Source: Sulfurimonas gotlandica GD1
GTDB lineage: Bacteria; Campylobacterota; Campylobacteria; Campylobacterales; Sulfurimonadaceae
NCBI RefSeq assembly: GCF_000242915.1
Contig: NZ_AFRZ01000001.1
Span: 372,001 to 436,000 of the forward strand
DNA: 64,000 nt
Direction of reading: 5' to 3'
Shown: one piece after another, positions 10,044 through 18,013 of the stretch
How the letters are laid out: each line of letters begins with the position of its first letter
How positions within the stretch are numbered: position 1 is the stretch's first letter
Translations under genes and position numbers: made by a program
The notes under the pieces: model-generated
Databases searched by the model: none
What the model was told of the DNA's origin: nothing
Seen by the model: the letters and a program-made list of their open reading frames with translations, nothing else

Positions 10044-10409
10044 CTAACTCTTAACTAAAATATCTATATATGCCTGAAGCAGATCAGGTTTGATTGGCTT
10101 TGTTTCAAATAGATTTGCACCAACTTTATAAGCGGAAATTTTATCTTCTAGTTTTGCCTGAGTTGTAACCATAATCACCGGAACATTTTTATGATTAGGT
10201 TGCTTACGCAAATCACTTATAAAAGAGTAGCCATCCATTATGGGCATATTAACATCTACTAAATACAGATCTATCTTTGCATCTAGACTCTTCTCTAATG
10301 CTTCCATACCATTTTCTGCTTCTATAATATCAAGTCCTTGAGACTTAATAATAGCTCCATGATAATTTCTTACTGTTTTTGAATCATCCACGACCATAAT
10401 AGTTGGCAT
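10044..10409 (-). CDS. CheY-like single-domain response regulator
   Basis: 121 residues, REC domain only. The acidic pair is DD at 8-9, the acceptor Asp is near 52 (YLVDVNMPIMDG), a Thr is in VMVTTQ and the conserved Lys is in ETKPIKP. It is the second CheY of the operon, between the CheZ-like gene and cheA. Which of the two acts on the motor cannot be told from sequence. Confidence 0.92.
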   Translation of the reverse strand: MPTIMVVDDSKTVRNYHGAIIKSQGLDIIEAENGMEALEKSLDAKIDLYLVDVNMPIMDGYSFISDLRKQPNHKNVPVIMVTTQAKLEDKISAYKVGANLFETKPIKPDLLQAYIDILVKS

Positions 10410-10417
10410 AATATCTC

Positions 10418-10810
10418 CTAAAAAAATTCTATCTCATCAGTTTCATCTTCATGGCCAAGTTTACCAGAAAATGCATCTCGTCTATCTTGTGCAATTTGCA
10501 GAGTTTTTGATAGTTTAACATGTAGTTTTTCAATACTCTCACTTGCTATCTTCTCATCTGAATCATAGGCATTTTCAAAAACATCTATAGCTATTTGAAC
10601 ACTGTCTATAGCCTCAATAGTTGCACTTAACTGCTGAGAAATAATATCTTGATACTGCAATCCTTTTGCAGCACTTTCATCTAACTCTATAGAGTTTTTC
10701 TCAATAAATGCACTAAGCATTAGCATAGAGTCTTGAGACATCTGTATAGTCTCCTCTTCAACCCTCTTTATATGCGAAAGCAGTTCATTTATTGAAGATA
10801 ACATATTCAT
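10418..10810 (-). CDS. candidate CheZ-like phosphatase or CheY partner
   Basis: About 130 residues, almost all helical. The stretch GLQYQDIISQQL near residue 52 resembles the CheZ active-site helix, in which Gln in an FQDLTGQ-type motif is catalytic. The tail DETDEIEFF resembles the acidic, Phe-ended peptide by which CheZ holds CheY. Its position between two cheY genes supports a CheY-related role. A GTG at 10822 overlaps the previous stop, but the ATG at 10810 has TGGAG at good spacing and is chosen. Without a structural comparison the call stays tentative. Confidence 0.7.
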   Translation of the reverse strand: MNMLSSINELLSHIKRVEEETIQMSQDSMLMLSAFIEKNSIELDESAAKGLQYQDIISQQLSATIEAIDSVQIAIDVFENAYDSDEKIASESIEKLHVKLSKTLQIAQDRRDAFSGKLGHEDETDEIEFF

Positions 10811-10821
10811 ATTTTTCTCCA

Positions 10822-11193
10822 CTACGCTAATCTTAATACTCTTGTTATAGCCTGTTTTAACTGTGCTGGGTTAAATGGTTTTACAATCCATCCAGTAAGT
10901 CCTAAAGCTTTGCCTTTTTGTTTGAGTTCTGCTTTTGTCTCCGTTGTTAACATAAGACATGGTGTTCTGCTAGTTGAAGGAACTTTTCTTAAAGCTTCCA
11001 AGAACTCAAACCCATTCATTACAGGCATGTTAAGGTCTGTAATAATCAAATCAGGTGTCATACCTGCCTGAATTTCTGCTAGAGCAACTTGTGCTTCTGT
11101 ATATTGCTTAACTTCTATTGGCATAGAGTTCGTCACCATTCTCGTTGACGCTAAAGCTGTCTCACTATCATCTACAAATATTACTAATGGCAT
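10822..11193 (-). CDS. CheY-like single-domain response regulator
   Basis: 123 residues, REC only. It has VDDSETA at 8-14, acceptor Asp near 53 (IITDLNMPVMNG), Thr in LMLTTET and Lys in WIVKPFNPAQL. This pattern (LTTE, GWIVKPF) is typical of motor- or array-associated CheY proteins. It has a strong GGAGAAAAAA ribosome site. It lies downstream of cheR and upstream of the CheZ-like gene, whose GTG overlaps its stop. Confidence 0.93.
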   Translation of the reverse strand: MPLVIFVDDSETALASTRMVTNSMPIEVKQYTEAQVALAEIQAGMTPDLIITDLNMPVMNGFEFLEALRKVPSTSRTPCLMLTTETKAELKQKGKALGLTGWIVKPFNPAQLKQAITRVLRLA

Positions 11194-11202
11194 TTTTTTC
11201 TC

Positions 11203-12036
11203 CTATTTTTGATAAACTAAAGTATTGTCTATTTTTTTAGCCGTAAAAACAGACACTATCCTACTCATATACTCAGCATGTCCTAAAAGAACATAACCAC
11301 CTGGGTTTAGCATGTCATAAAATGTCATTGCTACCTCTTTTCTAGATGCATCATCAAAATAAATGAGCATATTTCTTGAAAAAATCACATCAAACTTTCC
11401 AAGATTTCTCATCTGAACCTTATCAAATACATTTGCAACTTGAAAATCAACACTACCTTGTAAATCTTCTCCAAGCTCATAACCTAAACTTTTTTTATTA
11501 AACCATTTAGATAAAATACCTTTTGGAATAGCGTGAACAGATCGTTCTGTATATTTGGCTTTTTTAGCTTTTTCTATAACAGTTGAGTCAATATCAATAC
11601 CAACTATCTCAATATCTCTCTCCTCTATAACCTTGCCTTCTTCAACAATATGAAGCACCATAGAATACGGCTCTTCGCCAGTAGAACATGGTGACGATAA
11701 GATTCTAAGAGTTTTAGAAGCCGGTAGAGTCTTGTGAAGCTCTGGTAGAATTTTATTTACTAAAGCTTCAAACTGATCTTTTTCTCTATAAAAATATGTC
11801 TCATTTACTGTAACTCCATTCATCAACGCTTGAAACTCTTCTCCATCTTTATCTTCAAAACGAAGTTTAAAGAAGTACTTTCGAAAACTATCCAGCTCTA
11901 AAGTAGAAGCACGAGAATCTATATACTTAGCAAGCTTTTCATAATGCTTTTCTTCTTCCAAGTAGATGCCACTTTTTCTATAGACAAACTCACTCATCTT
12001 TAAAAAATTCTCTTTAGATAAAAGATATGCCATCAT
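11203..12036 (-). CDS. cheR: MCP glutamate methyltransferase CheR
   Basis: 277 residues. It has the N-terminal helical CheR domain (NETYFYREKDQF near 87) and the SAM-binding domain with SSPCSTGEEPYS near 120, IVGIDIDSTVIEKA and DVIFSRNMLIYFD near 222. It methylates receptor glutamates in adaptation and pairs with the operon's cheB. Two adjacent ATGs are possible; the first overlaps the HEAT gene stop as TAATG. Confidence 0.95.
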   Translation of the reverse strand: MMAYLLSKENFLKMSEFVYRKSGIYLEEEKHYEKLAKYIDSRASTLELDSFRKYFFKLRFEDKDGEEFQALMNGVTVNETYFYREKDQFEALVNKILPELHKTLPASKTLRILSSPCSTGEEPYSMVLHIVEEGKVIEERDIEIVGIDIDSTVIEKAKKAKYTERSVHAIPKGILSKWFNKKSLGYELGEDLQGSVDFQVANVFDKVQMRNLGKFDVIFSRNMLIYFDDASRKEVAMTFYDMLNPGGYVLLGHAEYMSRIVSVFTAKKIDNTLVYQK

Positions 12037-12659
12037 TATCCCTTAATCATCTTTATTGCGCCATCAACTGCAAACTCAACATAAAATTCACCGTTAAACC
12101 TCGACTTTAAAGATTCTAAGAGTTCTATATCTTCTTCTTCTCCTATCTCACCCATATAATCTACTGCTGTCATTGCAACGTTTATATCTTCTTCATCTTC
12201 TAAAAGTTCAACCAACATATCTCTAGACTCTGCAAAATCTACATCACCTAAAACATTAATAGCAAAGATTCTCAAATCCCTGTCATCACCTATAAGAAAT
12301 TTAACTATATAATATTTAATAGCATCTCCAAAATCCCTAAGTATAGATATCCCTAAATTTCTCACATAGGCATTATCAACTTTTAATAGTTCCATAATAG
12401 CTTCTATCGGCGCGATTTCAGGGTCCATGTTTGATATGGCAGCAGCTATCTTAGTTAAAGAATTCTTGTCTAGATTCTCTCTTTTGATGCAAGAAACAAG
12501 ATAATCTCCCGCTCCATCAAACTTCGCGATCTCCTCTATGGCATAATCTCTGTTATCTTGATTTTCACTTGATTCAAAATACGCTACTGCTTCTTCAAGA
12601 GTTGAGAATGTTTGTAAATCTTCAATATCTTGCTTTACATGGTTTTTAATCAAAGCCAT
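12036..12659 (-). CDS. HEAT-repeat protein of the chemosensory operon
   Basis: 207 residues, all helical, acidic, with HEAT-like repeats such as AYVRNLGISILRDFGD, RDLRIFAINVLGDVD and INVAMTAVDYMGEIGEE, and no signal peptide or catalytic motif. HEAT proteins are protein-binding scaffolds. Its place between cheB and cheR suggests an adaptor for the methylation enzymes or the array; this is inference only. Confidence 0.85.
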   Translation of the reverse strand: MALIKNHVKQDIEDLQTFSTLEEAVAYFESSENQDNRDYAIEEIAKFDGAGDYLVSCIKRENLDKNSLTKIAAAISNMDPEIAPIEAIMELLKVDNAYVRNLGISILRDFGDAIKYYIVKFLIGDDRDLRIFAINVLGDVDFAESRDMLVELLEDEEDINVAMTAVDYMGEIGEEEDIELLESLKSRFNGEFYVEFAVDGAIKMIKG

Positions 12660-12672
12660 AAGTTTATCCCCT

Positions 12673-13728
12673 TTACTTTAGTGTAACTATCTTTTTCAAA
12701 ATATTTGGAAAATCCAACTGCTCAGACACACCACCACGTTCATATGCTTCTTTTGGCATTCCATAGACTGTAGCACTCTCTTCACTCTCACCTAGAGTAT
12801 ATGCACCGGCTTTCTTTAGCTCAACCATTGCATCTGCACCGTCATCACCAATCCCAGTTAGAATAACGCCTATTATATCAGGGCCATTAAAAACGCTTAG
12901 TGCACTATGCATCATATCATTAGCACTTGGTTGAAAAAAGTTATTACCCTTATTTTCATCTTCTCTTATGACTACTTTTCCTGATGTTTTTTTAGAAAAA
13001 TTCATGTGAACTCCACCACGAGCCACATAAACATTTCCAGGTAATAACTCCATATTATGAGCACTCTCTATAACATTTAAAACACAAGAACGATCAAGTC
13101 TTGCTGCGAATGTCTTTGTGAATTGCTCTGGCATGTGTTGAACAATACAGACAGGGTGCTTGAAGTTTTGCGGTAAAGAAGAACAAATTTGTTCTATTAG
13201 CCCAGGTCCACCAGTTGAAGACCCTATTAGAACTACCTTTTGGATATCTCTAGAGTCTGTTGTCTGCTCAAGCTTTTTTGCTACTACTTTTCTCTCTCTT
13301 TGAGCAGGTCTTGATAACTGTCTTTGAAGTCTTCTTTTTGGTATTCGGCTAAGAGATTTGACTTTTTGTAAAATTTCTTCACGGTTTTCAATTTTTCCGA
13401 CATTCATAGTTCCAGGTTTTGGAATATAATCTATGGCACCTAAGTCAAGTGCATCCATTGTTATACTGGCATTTTCTGTAGTTAAAGAACTAACCATTAG
13501 TATCGCTGATGGTTGTTTTTTCATTATTTGTCTTACTGCTTCTAATCCATCCATAACTGGCATATTTATATCCATAGTAATTACATCATATTGAGTTTTA
13601 GTCGCCTTATCTACAGCCTCTTGTCCATTTTTGGCAATATCAATCTCATATTCTAATGTTGATATTATCTCGGTTAATTGTTTTCTAACAAGCGCAGAGT
13701 CATCAACTATCAGTACTTTTTTTGCCAC
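12673..13728 (-). CDS. cheB: CheB: receiver plus MCP methylesterase
   Basis: 351 residues. Residues 1-125 are a REC domain with DD at 9-10 and acceptor Asp near 53 (TMDINMPVMDG). A basic linker follows. The methylesterase domain has the catalytic Ser in IGSSTGGPG near 168, His in VQHMPEQF near 195 and Asp in TGIGDDGADAM near 292. Phosphorylation by CheA should activate receptor demethylation or deamidation. It is complete, unlike the stand-alone second CheB at 44691. Confidence 0.97.
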   Translation of the reverse strand: MAKKVLIVDDSALVRKQLTEIISTLEYEIDIAKNGQEAVDKATKTQYDVITMDINMPVMDGLEAVRQIMKKQPSAILMVSSLTTENASITMDALDLGAIDYIPKPGTMNVGKIENREEILQKVKSLSRIPKRRLQRQLSRPAQRERKVVAKKLEQTTDSRDIQKVVLIGSSTGGPGLIEQICSSLPQNFKHPVCIVQHMPEQFTKTFAARLDRSCVLNVIESAHNMELLPGNVYVARGGVHMNFSKKTSGKVVIREDENKGNNFFQPSANDMMHSALSVFNGPDIIGVILTGIGDDGADAMVELKKAGAYTLGESEESATVYGMPKEAYERGGVSEQLDFPNILKKIVTLK

Positions 13729-13736
13729 TATTTCTC

Positions 13737-15095
13737 CTAATTTGAAACTATCTTTTGTATATCCATAGATAGTATTAATCTCTTCCCACCATCTAAATGA
13801 AGAACATTACTAAAAAGCTCATCATCATGAGTTCTTAATTCATCTATCTTGATATCCATAATATCACTAATACTATCAACTATAAAACCTATTTTAGAAT
13901 CGTTAATTTCACAAACTATGATTTTTGAATCTTCATTTATTTTTGTCTCAATTGACAACTTTTTAAATAGAGAGACAATAGTAACAATCTGCCCTCTAAT
14001 ATTAATAACACCATCTACACTATCATCGCTGTATGCAACTTTGGTTGAATCAACAATATCAATTATTTCTGCTACAAACTCAACATTAAAAGCGTATTCT
14101 TTATCTGCAAGCTTGAAAACTATAACTTCGAGTGCTGTTAAAGAGCTATCTTCAGCCTTAATTTTGTTTTTTTCTTTAGAGTCAATATATCTACTGTTTT
14201 TAGAAAAAATCTCTTCCAACACTTCTTTATTAAAAAAAGATATTAAAGAGTTATTATCATGAATAACACCAGATATTTTATTATCTTCAAAACTATCCCT
14301 CATGTATTCGATATCCCTATCAGGAAAACTTTTTATATCTATAATATCATCAACTAGAAGTCCAATTGTTTCATCACCACATGAAGTTATTAAAATGCGA
14401 TTTTTCTCATTCTTATCACTGTTAAACCCATAATAAGAACGCAGGTCTATTACTGCAATAAGCTCTTCTCTTAAAGTAATAAGACCCAGTAGATCTTTAG
14501 AACTTCCAGCTATATCTGTATAATTTACATCTGAGAGTATTATCTCTCTTAAATAGTCTATATTTAAAGCAAACCTCTCATTTGACATTGCAAAAATCAA
14601 AAATTTTGTAGAGTTTTCTTCTTTAGTGTCAAAAAGTTTTACTTTTCCACTATGCACTTCTTTGGATTTTATTTCAACTTTAGAAATATTAGAGATTAGA
14701 GTTTCCAAAGATATGATTTGAACTAAATAGTCTTTGTACTTATATATAGCTATTATAGGATCATTAGCATTATCTATATACTCAATATTAGCTTCTTCTA
14801 TATCTACAGTATTGTAAACTTCACTAACTAGGAGTGCATTTGATGAAAGATCACCGTTAAGACTTAAAAGCCTACTATTTTGAGCTTTTAAATCTACTTC
14901 TGGCAGGTCTAATAAGAGATTAACGTCAACTATGCTTACTATATTTCCACCTACACCACAAAGTCCTCTAGTACCGTATGGTCTTAAAGGTAGGTCCATA
15001 AGTAATGGAACTCTAGAAATCTGATTTATATCTTCAGTTGAAATACCATAATTCTCTTGAGAATTTTTAATAATTAGAATCTCTTGGATCTGCAT
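13737..15095 (-). CDS. triple CheW-domain protein
   Basis: 452 residues that divide into three CheW-like units of about 140-150 residues. Each starts with a strand and shows a G(V/L)I.L/R(E/G) pattern: GLCGVGGNIVSIVDVNLLLDLP near 45, LLGLITLREELIAVIDLRSYYG near 205 and VDGVINIRGQIVTIVSLFKKL near 365. No kinase or receiver domain is present. CheW repeats of this kind could bridge several receptors or kinases. It lies between the two-tip MCP and cheB, so it is probably the main scaffold of this array. It is probably an internal triplication that has diverged greatly. Confidence 0.85.
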   Translation of the reverse strand: MQIQEILIIKNSQENYGISTEDINQISRVPLLMDLPLRPYGTRGLCGVGGNIVSIVDVNLLLDLPEVDLKAQNSRLLSLNGDLSSNALLVSEVYNTVDIEEANIEYIDNANDPIIAIYKYKDYLVQIISLETLISNISKVEIKSKEVHSGKVKLFDTKEENSTKFLIFAMSNERFALNIDYLREIILSDVNYTDIAGSSKDLLGLITLREELIAVIDLRSYYGFNSDKNEKNRILITSCGDETIGLLVDDIIDIKSFPDRDIEYMRDSFEDNKISGVIHDNNSLISFFNKEVLEEIFSKNSRYIDSKEKNKIKAEDSSLTALEVIVFKLADKEYAFNVEFVAEIIDIVDSTKVAYSDDSVDGVINIRGQIVTIVSLFKKLSIETKINEDSKIIVCEINDSKIGFIVDSISDIMDIKIDELRTHDDELFSNVLHLDGGKRLILSMDIQKIVSN

Positions 15096-15101
15096 CTTAA
15101 G

Positions 15102-17000
15102 TTACCCCTGTTGAAGCTCATCCGCCATTACAGCCAACTCTTCTACACCTTCACCTATGTGTGAAACTGTCTCAATTATCAGTTCACTTGCTTTACGAGA
15201 TTCCATAGCATTTCTAGCACTAAGTTCTACTGCTTTTTGAATCTCACTAATACCAATAACAACCTGATTCATACCTTCTAAGTTTTGATCATTTATAGCT
15301 TTTAGACCAGTATATCTATCTAGCAGATCTACAAGCATATCTGTAATCTTAACAATATCATTAATTAATATATCAATAAGAGATTGCTCATTACCTTGAG
15401 ATGCTAAAAGATTATTCCAATCTGTTCTTACAGTATCTATCTCAGAGTTCATTGATTCTACGATATCATTAATCTTATCTGTATTTGACTCTGAGTCCTT
15501 TGCTAAGTTTCTAATATCTGAACTAACAACTGCAAAACCTTTTCCAAAGTCACCAGCACGTGCTGCTTCTATTGAACCGCTAATTGCAAGCATGTTTAAC
15601 TGAACAATAGAATTTGAAATATTTCCAACTGTTTTATCAACATTTCTTGTATCTTTTACGATTACACTCAGTTCAGCAGCTGCGCTGTTTCCCTGACTTA
15701 TAGAGTCACTAAATGCACCTCTAATCTCGCTCACGGTATTTTTAACACTATTAAAAGATACTTTTAATAAATCAAAATTTCTTCTTGCAATTTCAATTAA
15801 TTTATCAATATCTTTAGCCGCATCTATACCTGCTTCAATCAGTTCTTTATTTCTGAGAGCACTTTTATTTGTAGTATGTGAAGATGATTCTATCTGGTTT
15901 AGTGCAGTAGTTACATCTTCAAGAGCATTTTGAATATCTTCCATTGAACCGCCAATTGTATCGGCACTCATTGCAATATCTTCAGCTGATTTCATTGTGT
16001 CAGTAGAATACTTTAACTCTTCTGCTAAATTTGAAAGTTCTTTGATGTCATCTTCTGTTTGAGCAAGAGCTTCTGATTGAATATCTATACCGTTTAGAGT
16101 CTTTTCTACAGATAGAGCAATTTCACTAGAAGCTGTTGCTATCTCTTGTGAGCCATCATTGATTTTAGCCACAAAGTCACCAAGTCTTTGAGTGTAAGTG
16201 TTTACACTTCTAGCAGCTTCAACAGAGTAGACAGCTATCTTTGTCAGCTCTTCCATTTTTGCACTAAGCATATTGCCTTTAGAGCCATTGTCCGAGATAG
16301 TTGTAGTTGTTTTACCAATACTCTGAATTATATTATCTATACTTCCTTGGATTTTTGTAACAAGTTCTGAAATAAACTCAGCATTCTTTTCACTCTCACC
16401 AGCTAACGCACGAGTCTCATCAGCAACAACTGCAAAACCTTTACCATGCTCTTTAGCACGAGATGCTTCAATAGCAGCATTTAGTGCAAGAAGGTTTGTT
16501 TGATCTGCAATTTTTGCAATAAATCCAACAGCATCTCCAATATTTTGAGATGATATTTTCAACTCTTCACTCTTAGTTGATGATTCTTGAGCCACTTGAA
16601 CAGCTCTTGCCATTCGTCCGACAGAATCATTAACTTTTCCTACAGATGCCATAATATTTTCACCTGTAGATAGTGTAGATGAAATTACAGTATTAATTGT
16701 TAAGTTCATTCTGCTGATATTAGTATCTATAGCTTTAACATTTGCTAGTGCTTGCTCACTTGCACCACTATTTTCTTCAGCAGCAGTAGCAATCTGTTCC
16801 ATAGAAGATTTCAACTCTTCAATAGCACTTACGCTCTCTTGTGCATTTTCTAAAATAGTCATGGACACACCAGCTATGCTCTCACTGATTTGTTGTTGTT
16901 TAGCTAGAGTTCTTTGTCGTCTTTTATCTCCACCGCCGACACCTTGTGCTACTACTGCAGCTGAAGATGAATCTGAAGTGTGTTTTCTCATTAATGCCAT
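15102..17000 (-). CDS. cytoplasmic MCP with two signalling tips
   Basis: 632 residues, without a signal peptide, transmembrane segment or sensor domain, so it is a soluble receptor. Two MCP hairpin-tip segments occur in tandem: the first near 164-200 ([19 protein letters not shown]) and the second near 465-500 ([20 protein letters not shown]), each within long coiled coils. Tip 1 is close to canonical; tip 2 is divergent, with ISGS in place of LNAA. The gene is preceded by a separate PAS gene, so sensing may come from that partner, as in Campylobacter CetA/CetB, although CetA has a membrane anchor. The N-terminus is short and rich in Ser, Gly and Arg. Confidence 0.9.
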   Translation of the reverse strand: MALMRKHTSDSSSAAVVAQGVGGGDKRRQRTLAKQQQISESIAGVSMTILENAQESVSAIEELKSSMEQIATAAEENSGASEQALANVKAIDTNISRMNLTINTVISSTLSTGENIMASVGKVNDSVGRMARAVQVAQESSTKSEELKISSQNIGDAVGFIAKIADQTNLLALNAAIEASRAKEHGKGFAVVADETRALAGESEKNAEFISELVTKIQGSIDNIIQSIGKTTTTISDNGSKGNMLSAKMEELTKIAVYSVEAARSVNTYTQRLGDFVAKINDGSQEIATASSEIALSVEKTLNGIDIQSEALAQTEDDIKELSNLAEELKYSTDTMKSAEDIAMSADTIGGSMEDIQNALEDVTTALNQIESSSHTTNKSALRNKELIEAGIDAAKDIDKLIEIARRNFDLLKVSFNSVKNTVSEIRGAFSDSISQGNSAAAELSVIVKDTRNVDKTVGNISNSIVQLNMLAISGSIEAARAGDFGKGFAVVSSDIRNLAKDSESNTDKINDIVESMNSEIDTVRTDWNNLLASQGNEQSLIDILINDIVKITDMLVDLLDRYTGLKAINDQNLEGMNQVVIGISEIQKAVELSARNAMESRKASELIIETVSHIGEGVEELAVMADELQQG

Positions 17001-17018
17001 TATAAATTCCTTTGGATT

Positions 17019-17447
17019 CTAATCTAGAGTTGCGTAAAGCACTTCTGCTTTTTTAATTTCTTCACGAGATGGTTTAACTCGGATAGAAACATATTTAGTT
17101 TTTCCATTTTTATCTACTGATCGAAGAACTGTTGCATATACCCAATAGTATCCGCCGCCTTTTCTTGCATTCTTTACATAGCCTGTCCAAAAACCTTTAG
17201 ATTGAACATCATCCCAAAGAGATTTAAAAGCAGCTCTTGGCATATCTTGATGACGAACTACATTATGAGGCTGACCAATCAACTCATCTCTGTGTAAATT
17301 TGCTATCTTTAAAAAAGAGTCACTAGCATATTCAACTATACCCTTTTCATCTGTTTCACTTAAAAGATATAAATCGTTATATAAAACTTCACCATCTTCT
17401 AAAAATGTTAGACCATCTGTGCTTACTTCACTGTTGTTTTTTGACAC
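17019..17447 (-). CDS. stand-alone PAS sensor, CetB/Aer-like
   Basis: 142 residues, one PAS domain at about 20-125. The pattern IGQPHNVVRHQDMPRAAF followed by LWDDVQSKGFWTGYVKN and GGGYYWVYATV is that of the Aer-type FAD PAS and of Campylobacter CetB. No output domain or membrane segment is present. It probably senses redox state and signals to the soluble MCP encoded 19 bases downstream. The start is GTG with GGGAGG upstream. As first gene of the chemosensory operon it probably sets expression of the rest. FAD binding is inferred. Confidence 0.9.
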   Translation of the reverse strand: MSKNNSEVSTDGLTFLEDGEVLYNDLYLLSETDEKGIVEYASDSFLKIANLHRDELIGQPHNVVRHQDMPRAAFKSLWDDVQSKGFWTGYVKNARKGGGYYWVYATVLRSVDKNGKTKYVSIRVKPSREEIKKAEVLYATLD

Positions 17448-17617
17448 ACTAAACCTCCCAAAAAATCTTTTGTGGCATAGCTTACAATGTAGGTACTGAA
17501 ATTAAATTTAAAGAAATGAGATTTTGTTAATATATGCAACTTTAATAAGGTTGTGGGTTAATTACGAGGTTTTATTATTAGATTATTTTATAATTGTATG
17601 AGTTGGTGGATTGATTT

Positions 17618-17637
17618 AAAACCCTCACAAAAGAGGG
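17618..17637 (-). terminator. rho-independent terminator after rpsO
   Basis: Read on the minus strand it is CCCTC, a six-base loop, GAGGG and then TTTTAAAT. It lies about 25 bases past the rpsO stop and in the gap before the chemosensory operon, which it should insulate. Confidence 0.75.
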
Positions 17638-17661
17638 AATTAAGTTGTAGAATTAAAAAAA

Positions 17662-17937
17662 TTAGATGTTATCTCTAATACCTAAATCTTGTACTAGTTT
17701 AAGATAAGCATCTTTATCTTTTCTTTTAAAGTACTTCATTAAACGACGACGTTGACCAACTAATTTAAGTAGACCTAGTCTTGAAGCGTGATCTTTTTTG
17801 AATATTTTTAAGTGCTCTGTTAACTCTGCAATTCTTGTTGTTAAAAGTGCGATTTGAACTTCACTTGAACCTGTATCACTCTCTGAGCGACCGTATTTTG
17901 TTACAATTTCTTGTTTTTTAGCCGAATCTAAAGCCAT
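17662..17937 (-). CDS. rpsO: 30S ribosomal protein S15
   Basis: 91 residues with the family pattern: [24 protein letters not shown] near 21, [22 protein letters not shown] near 49 and a C-terminal Y(L)xLVQDLGIR. It binds 16S rRNA in the small subunit. There is an AGGAGG ribosome site. It is monocistronic here, with its own terminator downstream. Confidence 0.98.
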   Translation of the reverse strand: MALDSAKKQEIVTKYGRSESDTGSSEVQIALLTTRIAELTEHLKIFKKDHASRLGLLKLVGQRRRLMKYFKRKDKDAYLKLVQDLGIRDNI

Positions 17938-18013
17938 AATAGCCTCCTGATGGGTATAATAATCTAACGTTTATACTAAAGTTGTATAAAGTTGAAATGG
18001 GATTATAGCAAAA

